Source: Streptosporangiaceae bacterium (GTDB lineage: Bacteria > Actinomycetota > Actinomycetes > Streptosporangiales > Streptosporangiaceae). Taken from it: a DNA stretch of 5,352 nucleotides. The position numbers and the translations under genes were made by a program. Shown in pieces: positions 1 to 5,352 of the stretch (positions are counted from its first letter, which is position 1; the number at the start of each line of letters is the position of its first letter). The notes under the pieces are model-generated. The model had not been told where the DNA came from. It did not search any database and was given only the letters and a program-made list of their open reading frames with translations. The stretch covers positions 1 through 5,352 of the forward strand of contig JASHTQ010000186.1 in the NCBI GenBank assembly GCA_030040475.1, given 5' to 3'.

Positions 1-22
1 GTCCGGGACGTACACCGACTAC

Positions 23-379
23 GTGTTCCGGCCATTCGCTGGTCGGCTCCATTGCGGCGTGCTGCCCGCCGCCGCGGCGATCGACTGGTCCGAGTGTTCC
101 GGCCATTCGCTCCATTGCGGCTTCCGCTTGGGCGCCGGGTCGTCGCTGGACAGGACGAGGTGTTCCGGCCATTCGCTGGCCGGCTCCATTGCGGCAGCCT
201 GCCGGGGCCGGACTTGACGACTGCGGTGCCGGTGTTCCGGCCATTCGCTGGCTGGCTCCATTGCGGCCGCGGAAGCGGTACCGGCCCCCCGGCGTCTTGA
301 TCGCCGTGTTCCGGCCATTCGCTGGCGGATCTGGGCCATATCTCGTGATGGACACGACCGTCATCTGCCGGCCATTCGC
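23..379 (+). CRISPR. Small, decaying CRISPR-like array (about 6 repeats, no cas genes in window)
   Basis: Repeats start at 23, 94, 160, 232 and 306, with a remnant near 363. The full unit is 36 nt (23-58, 160-195, 232-267): a GTGTT lead, a 7-bp stem CCGGCCA/TGGCCGG around a TTCGC loop, then a 12-nt tail ending ATTGCGGC. That tail resembles the ATTGAAAC-like 3' ends of many type I and III repeats, so the plus strand is the likely crRNA strand. Spacers at 59-93, 122-159, 196-231 and 268-305 are 35, 38, 36 and 38 nt and do not resemble each other. Repeats 1 and 4 differ in the stem only by changes that leave G-U pairs. Repeat 2 (94-121) lacks 8 nt, repeat 5 is recognisable only over 306-326, and repeat 6 over about 367-379. 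Decay at the right fits a trailer end with the leader off the left edge. The alternative is a family of transposase- or protein-binding repeats. Subtype cannot be assigned. Confidence 0.6.
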
Positions 380-427
380 ATCATCCACCTCACAGGGACC
401 ACCAGTCACTGAGCACGATGCCCTGAG

Positions 428-481
428 CGGGGCTCGTGACCCACAAGCCCCTTCTTGCGGGGCCTGTGACCCACAAGCCCC
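428..481. repeat. 24-nt direct repeat pair with GC hairpin potential
   Basis: Two copies (428-451 and 458-481) match at 22 of 24 positions, 30 nt apart. Each carries GTGACCCACAAGCCCC after a GGGGC block, so each copy can fold on itself (GGGGC with GCCCC). The second half of copy 1 can also pair with the first half of copy 2 across TTCTTG. No T-run follows on either strand, so a simple intrinsic terminator is not supported. It lies between the repeat array and the GrpB fragment. It could be a remnant of a REP-like element or a mobile-element end; the role is unknown. Confidence 0.6.
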
Positions 482-501
482 GTTACCAGCAGGCAAATCC
501 A

Positions 502-516
502 TCGTGATCATCACGA
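502..516. promoter_or_regulatory. 15-bp palindrome, possible operator-like site
   Basis: TCGTGATCATCACGA is a perfect inverted repeat with 7-bp arms around one central base. A weaker relative with arms TCGTG/CACGA lies at 343-357. The site is in non-coding sequence just beyond the broken end of the GrpB fragment. No regulator gene is nearby to bind it, so an operator role is only a possibility, and chance occurrence cannot be excluded. Confidence 0.25.
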
Positions 517-550
517 GACGCGGGCCAGAACCCAAACCACTTGACGACAC

Positions 551-717
551 TCAGCCGGGAACCGAGGTCGAGCCGATGTGGTCAATGCGCACTGCCACCG
601 GCCCGAGCGAGTCCCGGAGCCGACCGCCCAGCGCGGCGAAACGCAACGGCCAGCCAGGGTCGTGATCGGCGATAACGACCCCAATCCGGTCAGGGCCCTC
701 GTCGCTATGACTGGTCA
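551..717 (-). pseudogene. GrpB family (UPF0157-type) protein, N-terminal fragment
   Basis: The minus strand encodes about 55 residues matching the start of GrpB-family proteins: a VVIADHDPGWPLRF segment, a helix with RLRDSLG, and the family signature RIDHIGSTSVPG. Reading stops with TGA directly after that signature, whereas family members usually continue for another 100 or more residues (typical total about 170-200). None of the frames downstream, towards 380, resumes the family sequence, so the C-terminal two thirds is gone, not just frameshifted. The start chosen is GTG at 717, because GGAG lies 6 nt upstream; ATG at 745 is in frame but lacks as good a site. GrpB proteins are nucleotidyltransferase-fold proteins of mostly unknown role, some fused to dephospho-CoA kinase. 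The fragment ends next to the repeats at 428-481, which suggests a rearrangement there. Confidence 0.72.
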
Positions 718-930
718 CGCACCGCTCCGTCCATCCCAGACCCATCCGGCTCGGGTAACGACAAGCGACACTCGCCGACCTGCTGGTCTCATGATGACCG
801 GCGCCCTCGCCCGCGACCAGGATTCCTGGCTAGCCGCGTGCCGAGCGCAGGTCGGCGTCCCCGGACTTGGGGTGTCTTATGCCGGGAGTCCGGCCGGAAC
901 GGCGCGCGATGCGGCGATGATGGCAGGACG

Positions 931-959
931 GGGACGTGACCGGGCGGTTGCGGCAGAAT
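931..959 (+). promoter_or_regulatory. Candidate promoter for a leaderless NERD-helicase transcript
   Basis: CAGAAT at 954-959 resembles an actinobacterial -10 element (TAnnnT) and ends 6 nt before the ATG at 966. Transcription would then begin at or beside the start codon. A GGGACG at 931-936, 17 nt upstream, is a weak -35 candidate. No convincing Shine-Dalgarno sequence precedes the ATG at 966, which fits a leaderless mRNA. The sequence from 718 to 930 holds no recognisable gene remnant; it includes a 10-bp palindrome TCCGGCCGGA at 889-898. Confidence 0.3.
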
Positions 960-965
960 GCGGTC

Positions 966-2651
966 ATGCCGCGCTGCTATCCGCCCGAGCCCGTGTTCGG
1001 CGCTGGCCGTATGGCCGAGCGGCGGGTCTGGGAGGTACTGCGTGACCAGCTTCCCGCTGATGCGGCTCTGCTGCACTCGGTGGCGATGATCGAGCGTGCC
1101 GCGGAGTACGAGGCCGATCTTGTGGTCGGCTGGCCTGGCGTCGGCGTTGCGGTCATCGAGGTGAAGGGCGGGCAGGTCAGCCTCGACCACGGGCAGTGGT
1201 ATCAGTCTTCCCGCGGCGGTACGCATCCGATCAGGGATCCCGTCGTCCAGGCCCAGGACTGCCAGCATGTCCTGCAGCGGCTGCTGGCCCAGCACGGCAG
1301 TGAGGCCGCCGCCGCCCGCTTCGCCCACCTGGTCGCGTTCCCCTTTACCGGCGTCGGCGCTGGCTGGTCGTATGCCGGGTGCGCCCGCGATATGGTCCTG
1401 GCCAGCGGCGATCTGGGGGCCGCTGGTGACCGGATCCGCGCCGCGATCGACCGGCATGGCGCGGGCCACGCTCCGCTCACGCGCGCGGGGCTGGAGTCGC
1501 TGCTGGACGTCGTGGAAGGCCAGCTGCCTGGGCAGGCGTCGCTGTTGTCGTGGGCGGAGGAGAACGAGGTCTACGTCGACCAGCTGACCCGTGACCAGGC
1601 CAAGGTCGCCAGGATGCTGCGCATGCAGCGGCGGCTGAAGGTGATCGGCAGCGCGGGCACCGGCAAGACCTGGCTTGCGCTGGAGCACGCCCGCCTGCTG
1701 GCCGCTGGCGGCGAGCGTGTCGCCCTGGTCTGCTATTCCCGCGGCCTGGCCCGGTTCCTGCAGCGGGTGACCGCCGGGTGGCCGGCGGCGAGCCGCCCGG
1801 CGTACGTCGGCCTGTTCCACGCCCTGCCGCTGGCCTGGGGCGCCGACCCGCCGCCGCAGGACCCGGATTCCGCGGCGAACAGCGCCTACTACGAGGAGAG
1901 GCTGCCTGCGCAGATGGGCGTGCTCGCCGCCCGCCTGGGCAGGGAGGAAAAGTTCGACGCGGTTATCGTCGACGAGGCGCAGGACTTCGGCGCGGCCTGG
2001 TGGCCGCCCACTCTGGCGTGCCTGCGCGACCCGCAGACCGGCGGGCTGTACGCGTTCCTGGACGAGGCGCAGCGGGTGTTCGAACGCTATGGCGAGGTGC
2101 CGATCCCGCTGCCGCCGTTCGTGCTGGATGAGAACATCCGCAACACCAGGCAGATCGCCCAGGTGTTCGGGTCCCTCGCCGACGGGCAGGCCAGGTACCG
2201 TGGCATGGACGGCCCGCCTGTCCGGTTTGTGCAATGCCCGCCGGAGGAGGCAGTCCACGAGGCCGACTCCCAGGTCGACCGGCTCCTCGACGAGGGCTGG
2301 CAGCCGGGACAGATCGCCCTGCTGGTGACCGGCAGACGCCACCCGCTGCAGAAGGAGATGCTCGACTACCACGGCTGGGACGGCTACTGGGACGCCTTCC
2401 TCGCCGCCGAGGACGTGTTCTACGGCCACGTCCTCGGCTTCAAAGGACTCGAGCGGGCGGCCGTGATCCTCGCCGTCAACGGCATACGCGACCAGACCCG
2501 TAACCGCGAGTACCTCTACGTCGGCCTGTCCCGGCCGCGGAGCTGCCTCGTCGTGTGCGGTGACCTCGACCACATCGCCTCAATAGGCGGGGAGGCCCTA
2601 CGCCGACGGCTCAGCACCCGCGAACAACAGCCCCGCCTGAACCGCCGATAG
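966..2651 (+). CDS. NERD nuclease-domain / UvrD-like SF1 helicase protein
   Basis: This 561-residue protein joins an N-terminal nuclease-related domain to a superfamily 1 helicase. In the NERD part (about residues 15-130), the expected acidic/lysine residues are seen in AERRVWEVL (E18), EADLVVG (D51) and VIEVKGG (E65, K67). The helicase part shows Walker A GSAGTGKT (228-235), Walker B VIVDEAQD (333-340), a motif III-like FLDEAQRVF (364-372), LDENIRNTRQIA (387-398), GFKGLERAAVI (491-501) and motif VI YVGLSRPRS (518-526). All core motifs look intact, so ATPase and probably nuclease activity are expected in the cytoplasm. ATG 966 is preferred because the protein then opens MPRCYPPEPVF, as I recall for relatives; the in-frame GTG at 936 has a GGA-rich stretch upstream and would add 10 residues. 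It stands alone as a transcription unit. NERD-helicases are linked to DNA processing and often found in defence loci; the substrate here is unknown. Confidence 0.93.
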   Translation: MPRCYPPEPVFGAGRMAERRVWEVLRDQLPADAALLHSVAMIERAAEYEADLVVGWPGVGVAVIEVKGGQVSLDHGQWYQSSRGGTHPIRDPVVQAQDCQHVLQRLLAQHGSEAAAARFAHLVAFPFTGVGAGWSYAGCARDMVLASGDLGAAGDRIRAAIDRHGAGHAPLTRAGLESLLDVVEGQLPGQASLLSWAEENEVYVDQLTRDQAKVARMLRMQRRLKVIGSAGTGKTWLALEHARLLAAGGERVALVCYSRGLARFLQRVTAGWPAASRPAYVGLFHALPLAWGADPPPQDPDSAANSAYYEERLPAQMGVLAARLGREEKFDAVIVDEAQDFGAAWWPPTLACLRDPQTGGLYAFLDEAQRVFERYGEVPIPLPPFVLDENIRNTRQIAQVFGSLADGQARYRGMDGPPVRFVQCPPEEAVHEADSQVDRLLDEGWQPGQIALLVTGRRHPLQKEMLDYHGWDGYWDAFLAAEDVFYGHVLGFKGLERAAVILAVNGIRDQTRNREYLYVGLSRPRSCLVVCGDLDHIASIGGEALRRRLSTREQQPRLNRR

Positions 2652-2925
2652 GCATTGTCACCGGATTCCGCCGTGCCGCCGCCGACGAGTACAGATCTGC
2701 GTGTTTGTTATGTATCGCCGGGTCTGTTCTGCCCTGACCGGGCTGTCTGGTGGCTGTCCAGTGCTTGGCTGGCACGATCGCCGCATCGTCCCGGGCGGCT
2801 CGCCGGGTTGCTGGCGGGTCCGGCGGTGGCGCCAGCTGTCTGCGGCCTGGCGGCAACCGAAGTGGAACCAGGCACGGGAGATGCCGCGTCCAAGAGGCAT
2901 CAATTCCCGGCCCGCAGGAGCAGTC
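2652..2925. other. Intergenic region without recognisable gene
   Basis: The 274 bases between the helicase stop and the lipoprotein start carry open frames on both strands, but none reads like a known family or has a good ribosome binding site. A short AT-richer patch (TTTGTTATGTAT, 2704-2715) stands out in the GC-rich background and could hold a -10 element for the lipoprotein, which would imply a leader of about 200 nt. No clear terminator hairpin follows the helicase gene. Confidence 0.4.
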
Positions 2926-3435
2926 ATGCTGAACCGGACCGCGGTCAGCGCGGCGCTGACCGGACTCGCGCTGACCGGTGCGCTGTGCGCCTGCGGCAGC
3001 GCCGCCCAGCACGGCGGGCCCGCAGGGACAAGCGCGAGCACGCCGTCATCCACGACCGCGCCCGCCGGGCCGTCCTCGCCGGGCCGAAGCAGGTCCCCGG
3101 CGCCGGTCTCCGCAGCGCCGGTCATCTTCGCGGTTCGGCTCGGTACGGGCTTCCAGCCCAGGACGCTGCGGATATCACCCGGCCAGCACTTCGTCGTGAC
3201 CGTGGACTCCTCGGTCAGGGCCAGCGGCCCCGACGTGCCCGGCTCGTGCCCGGGCACCACTACCCGGATCGACGGCGGCCTGCTGACCATGCGCTGCACG
3301 TCCGGCGTCTTCTACTACACCGCGCAGCGTCCCGGCACCGCCGAGCTGATGGCCACGGTGCGGCCCCGCTGCGCCCGGGGCAGCATGTGCCCGCAGTGGA
3401 TCGCCGAAGCCACGCTCAAGATCACGATCCTGTGA
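2926..3435 (+). CDS. Small secreted lipoprotein with C-terminal beta-rich domain
   Basis: The predicted product has 169 residues. ATG 2926 is chosen because AGGAG (2916-2920) sits 5 nt upstream and the protein then opens with a classic export signal: MLNR, a hydrophobic stretch, and the lipobox LCAC, giving lipidation at Cys23. Residues 26-64 are a Ser/Thr/Pro/Ala/Gly-rich, probably extended linker. Residues 65-169 look like one beta-sandwich domain: TLRISPGQHFVVTV, then GVFYYTAQRPGTAELMATV, then a final strand LKITIL. Four cysteines (108, 124, 149, 155) could form two disulfides. The order, with PGTAELMA followed by a Cys-containing loop and a last strand, resembles small actinobacterial envelope proteins with an Ig-like fold whose function is unknown. 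The protein should be anchored on the outer face of the membrane. No enzyme motif is visible, and there is no clear operon partner. Confidence 0.85.
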   Translation: MLNRTAVSAALTGLALTGALCACGSAAQHGGPAGTSASTPSSTTAPAGPSSPGRSRSPAPVSAAPVIFAVRLGTGFQPRTLRISPGQHFVVTVDSSVRASGPDVPGSCPGTTTRIDGGLLTMRCTSGVFYYTAQRPGTAELMATVRPRCARGSMCPQWIAEATLKITIL

Positions 3436-3536
3436 CCGTGCGGTCAACGCTGGCGGTTGCCGTGCACAGAGCGCACCGGGCAAGACCAGCCTCTTTCCGG
3501 CCGGGACAGCGGACCTCGGCGGCGGAGGAGGTTGCG

Positions 3537-4560
3537 GTGCCCGATCGTCATTCCGGGCCGCCGGCCCATCCGGATCTGGAGCAGGCCAAGCACCTGCTGC
3601 GGATGTACGAGGCGGGTGATGCGGCCGCCCGGGGCCGGGCGGCAGGCCGGTCTCCCGCCTGTGGGGAGGGTCAGCCGACTATGCCTCGCGGGCCGATACC
3701 CTGCTGACCGAGCTGCGCCGCGGCGACCCGGGCGCGCTGGCGCGGTTGCGGGCCTCTGTCCCCAGGTGTGCCGCTGCCACCGTCCCCAGATGTGCCGCTG
3801 CCGCCGACGCCGCCGCCGAGCTTCGCGGCGCGCGGCTGGTCATCGCCCGGGGAGGTCGGCTTCCCGGTCTGGCGGGAGCTCGTCGAGGGCGCCGAGCAAT
3901 CCCAGCGGGATGCCGCCGAACGCCAGGAGAGGTGGCGGCGCTTGCGCCCGGAGGCCGAAGCCCTGCGGCCGGCGACACCGGCCGGCTGGCGCAGCTGACG
4001 GCCGGGCAGGCCGACAGCCTGCTGCAGATGCTCGCCATGGGGGAAATCCTCGGTGCCAAGCCCGGCGAGGGGATCGGCGTGCCGCGGGCCGCCGTCGATG
4101 TCCCGATCGGCTAGGCCACCGGCCTGGACCTCCCGCTGCCCCAGGCCGTCCGCTCCGACCGGGTGGAGTATGTGCGCCTGCTGCCCGCGGCATCAGGCCG
4201 CTGGAGAACGCCATCGGCGCTGGCAGCATGCAGATGGTCGACCTGCTCGCCGAGCACGGCATCGTCCCGCAGGCGCTCTGGACCTATGCCGCGTGCGGCC
4301 GCCTGGACCTGGTCCAGGCCTGCTTCGATACCGACGGCAGGCTGCGACCCGACGCCGCGACCTCGCGCGCCAACCCCGCCGACTTCTTCCCTATCCCACC
4401 CAGGAACCCGGCCGGATCCGATCCGGAGGAGATCATGGCCGAGGCGTTCGTCTACGCCTGCCAGCACGGCCGGACCGACGTCGTGCGCTGGTTCCTCGAC
4501 CGTAGACGGAACGACCGGCGCGGTCCGCCCCGGGGCCGCCACCTGCAACACGCGGCGGGA
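3537..4560 (+). pseudogene. Ankyrin-repeat-type protein gene, broken by several frameshifts and a stop
   Basis: A strong ribosome binding site GGAGGAGG (3524-3531) lies 5 nt before GTG 3537, which opens with AHPDLEQAKHLLRMYEAGD, typical of the N-terminus of actinobacterial ankyrin-repeat proteins. The reading then changes frame near 3640 (resuming SRLWGGSADYASRADTLL and ELRRGDPGALARLRAS), near 3850 (VGFPVWRELVEGAEQSQRD), near 3965 (RLAQLTAGQADSLLQMLAM) and near 4190 (RPLENAIGAGSMQMVDLLAE). There is also an in-frame TAG at 4112-4114. The last clear ankyrin-like helices are WTYAACGRLDLVQACF and AFVYACQHGRTDVVRWFLDR, ending at 4503; similarity beyond is faint and the 3' boundary is a guess. The change near 3850 fits one extra G in a G run, and the one near 4190 one lost base. 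Ankyrin proteins usually mediate protein binding. A sequencing-error origin for single-base changes is possible, but five lesions favour a pseudogene. Confidence 0.75.
3758..3805 (+). repeat. 24-nt tandem duplication inside the ankyrin pseudogene
   Basis: Two adjacent 24-nt units (3758-3781 and 3782-3805) differ at only two positions. In the local frame they encode VPRCAAAT followed by VPRCAAAA. The unit is a multiple of three, so the duplication itself keeps the frame; it adds 8 residues to the segment between RLRAS and AELRGARLVIA. Confidence 0.85.
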
Positions 4561-4604
4561 AGCACAACGGTGGATGGGTTCGTGCACGTGGGCTGTCGGC
4601 GTGG

Positions 4605-5072
4605 TGCTACCCGGGCGACCCGCCCGAGGCCGTGGTCGGCCGCCTCGGTGAGCACTGCTCCGCCAAGCGCGCTCACTTTCGCGACCGAGGTGTCGACGTC
4701 GTCGGTTTGCCAGAATACCGACCAGGACGGCGCTTCTCCGGGCGCCAGTGACTCCACCTCGTCGCCGATACCGGCGATTGGCCGGTTGTTCTCCGGGTCC
4801 ATGTAGCCGGCGTAGTGATGACCGTCGACTTCCTCCTCGAGTGGATCCCAGCCGAGCACTTGGCGGTAGAAGGCGGTCGGCGATCACCGCCTGACTGCCG
4901 AGGTCATCGATCGGCACGGCCGGGACACGCACCGTGGCGCCGTGCGCAGTAGCGAGCTTGAGGGTGCGCTCGATGTCCTGCGTCGAGAAGAAAGGCTTCC
5001 ACGTGTTATCGGCCCGCGCCTCGGCCATATCGCCCAGCAGGGAGCCCCGAGCGGTGCGGCGTTCCGGTTCAT
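4605..5072 (-). pseudogene. Two-domain VOC (glyoxalase-fold) family protein gene with internal deletions
   Basis: AAGGAG (5083-5078) lies 5 nt before ATG 5072, which opens MNRNAAPLGAPCWA, the usual start of two-domain VOC proteins. After about 14 residues, near 5031-5040, the frame changes directly to the second half of domain 1: ADNTWKPFFSTQDIERTLKL, then VPIDDLGSQAVIAD. Near 4871 it changes frame again to AFYRQVLGWDPLEEEV, the start of domain 2. This continues through YMDPENNRPIAGIGDE, SWSVFWQTDDVDTSVAKV and ALGGAVLTEAADHGLGRVARVA, where similarity fades near 4605. Compared with the family, most of the first half of domain 1 and the linker around the domain boundary are missing (roughly 40-60 residues each, estimated from memory of the family). 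VOC proteins bind metals or small molecules, for example in glyoxalase or drug-binding roles; this copy cannot make a normal fold. It converges with the ankyrin pseudogene. Confidence 0.78.
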
Positions 5073-5127
5073 CGCTGCTCCTTAAACAGATCGTCATCTT
5101 TACTCCATAGGACGGGAGCCGCCTCCC
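5073..5127. promoter_or_regulatory. Divergent intergenic region with two ribosome binding sites
   Basis: These 55 bases separate the start codons of the minus-strand VOC gene and the plus-strand DUF899 gene. They hold AAGGAG for the former (5083-5078) and GGGAG for the latter (5114-5118). The latter can pair with CTCCC at 5123-5127 just before the ATG, which would partly hide the site. The AT-richer part (5082-5107) is where overlapping promoters would be expected, but no clear -35/-10 pair is seen. Confidence 0.45.
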
Positions 5128-5352
5128 ATGCCGGAGGACCCGACGACCGCGCGGCCCGGCCGCCCGCCCGTCGTTGACCTGGCAGGCCGCCCGTGACCAG
5201 CTGCTGATCCGCGAGAAGGCCCACACCGCGAAGGCGACGCCATCGCCGCGGCCCGCCGCCGGCTGCCGATGGTGGAGTTCGACCCGACGGTCGAGCTCAC
5301 CGGCCCGGACGGGCCTGTCCCGTTCCTGGACCTGTTCCAGGCCCGCGACGAG
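5128..5352 (+). pseudogene. DUF899 (thioredoxin-like) family protein gene, 5' part, frameshifted and cut by window edge
   Basis: ATG 5128 follows GGGAG by 9 nt and opens MPEDPTTARPGRPPVVDL. The frame then meets TGA at 5194-5196, while a second frame from 5177 carries TWQAARDQLLIREKAHT. From about 5236 the original frame returns with DAIAAARRRLPMVEFDPTVE, then LTGPDGPVPFLDLFQARDE to the window edge. Joined, these match the N-terminus of DUF899 proteins, which have a thioredoxin-like fold and no firmly known reaction. The first break fits loss of 8 nt between two ACCTGGC copies, and the second fits loss of one base in a CACACC-CGC context; both are inferred from the usual family sequence. Together they total 9 nt, so the downstream part is back in frame, but the intervening stop should end translation at 22 residues. 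The gene is divergent from the VOC pseudogene. Confidence 0.72.

Noticed and set aside
19..339. Minus-strand open frame with repeated MEPASEWPEH peptides
   Set aside because: The peptide repetition is only the translation of the 36-nt DNA repeats; unit lengths are not multiples of three and there is no ribosome binding site.
23..379. Repeats as transposase-binding sites of an IS21-like element end
   Set aside because: The inter-repeat sequences differ completely while their lengths stay at 35-38 nt, and no transposase remnant is present. It is kept only as an alternative to the CRISPR reading.
859..872. CCCC-ggactt-GGGG hairpin as a terminator
   Set aside because: A 4-bp stem with no T-run is too weak and is expected by chance in such GC-rich DNA.
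578..1045. Plus-strand frame overlapping the GrpB fragment and the helicase start
   Set aside because: Composition is low-complexity and it overlaps better-supported features on both sides, with no recognisable domain.
789..2573. 594-residue minus-strand open frame
   Set aside because: It lies antisense to the NERD-helicase, has Arg/Pro/Gly/Ala-rich composition without family motifs, and is the usual shadow frame opposite a GC-rich gene.
2655..3707. 350-residue plus-strand frame through the lipoprotein gene
   Set aside because: Only its last part (from GTG 3537) matches a family, the ankyrin-type N-terminus. The rest is out of frame with the lipoprotein and has no signal or motif.
3457..4806. 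449-residue plus-strand frame as one intact protein
   Set aside because: Only about 4190-4503 reads like ankyrin protein. The first part is Arg/Pro-rich shadow sequence and the last part is antisense to the VOC remnant.
4111..5226. 371-residue minus-strand frame as an intact gene
   Set aside because: Only a central stretch (about 4872-5035) is VOC-like; the remainder is out-of-frame sequence of the VOC domain 2 and antisense to the ankyrin remnant.

Overview
The window is very GC-rich with strong G/C third-position bias. It has GTG and ATG starts, a leaderless-looking start, and long antisense ORFs that are only frame shadows. All of this points to a high-GC actinobacterium; genus cannot be read from the sequence. 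It looks like an accessory, decaying stretch: two intact genes sit among four broken ones and a small repeat array.

Left part (1-960): a degenerate CRISPR-like array (23-379) has 36-nt hairpin repeats, unique 35-38-nt spacers and decayed repeats at its right end. The window opens inside what looks like another spacer, so the array probably continues to the left. No cas gene is visible. Next come a 24-nt direct repeat pair able to form GC hairpins (428-481), a 15-bp palindrome (502-516), and a minus-strand GrpB-family fragment that stops just after the motif HIGSTSVPG (717-551). About 215 bases with no recognisable gene (718-930) and a weak promoter candidate (931-959) precede the first intact gene.

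Middle (966-3435): an intact NERD nuclease-domain plus UvrD-like SF1 helicase protein (561 aa), then about 270 bases without a recognisable gene, then an intact small lipoprotein (169 aa) with a Ser/Thr/Pro-rich linker and a beta-rich C-terminal domain.

Right part (3537-5352): three broken genes. One is a plus-strand ankyrin-type gene with four apparent frame changes and an in-frame stop. The next is a convergent minus-strand two-domain VOC (glyoxalase-fold) gene that appears to have lost two internal blocks. The last is a divergent plus-strand DUF899 gene with two frame breaks, running off the right edge. Each keeps a good ribosome binding site, so the damage looks recent.

The genes do not form an evident pathway. 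The most meaningful pairing is the NERD-helicase, an architecture often seen in defence and DNA-processing loci, lying about 590 bases from a CRISPR-like array. A functional link between them is inference only. The single-base frameshifts could be sequencing errors; the multi-base losses are harder to explain that way.
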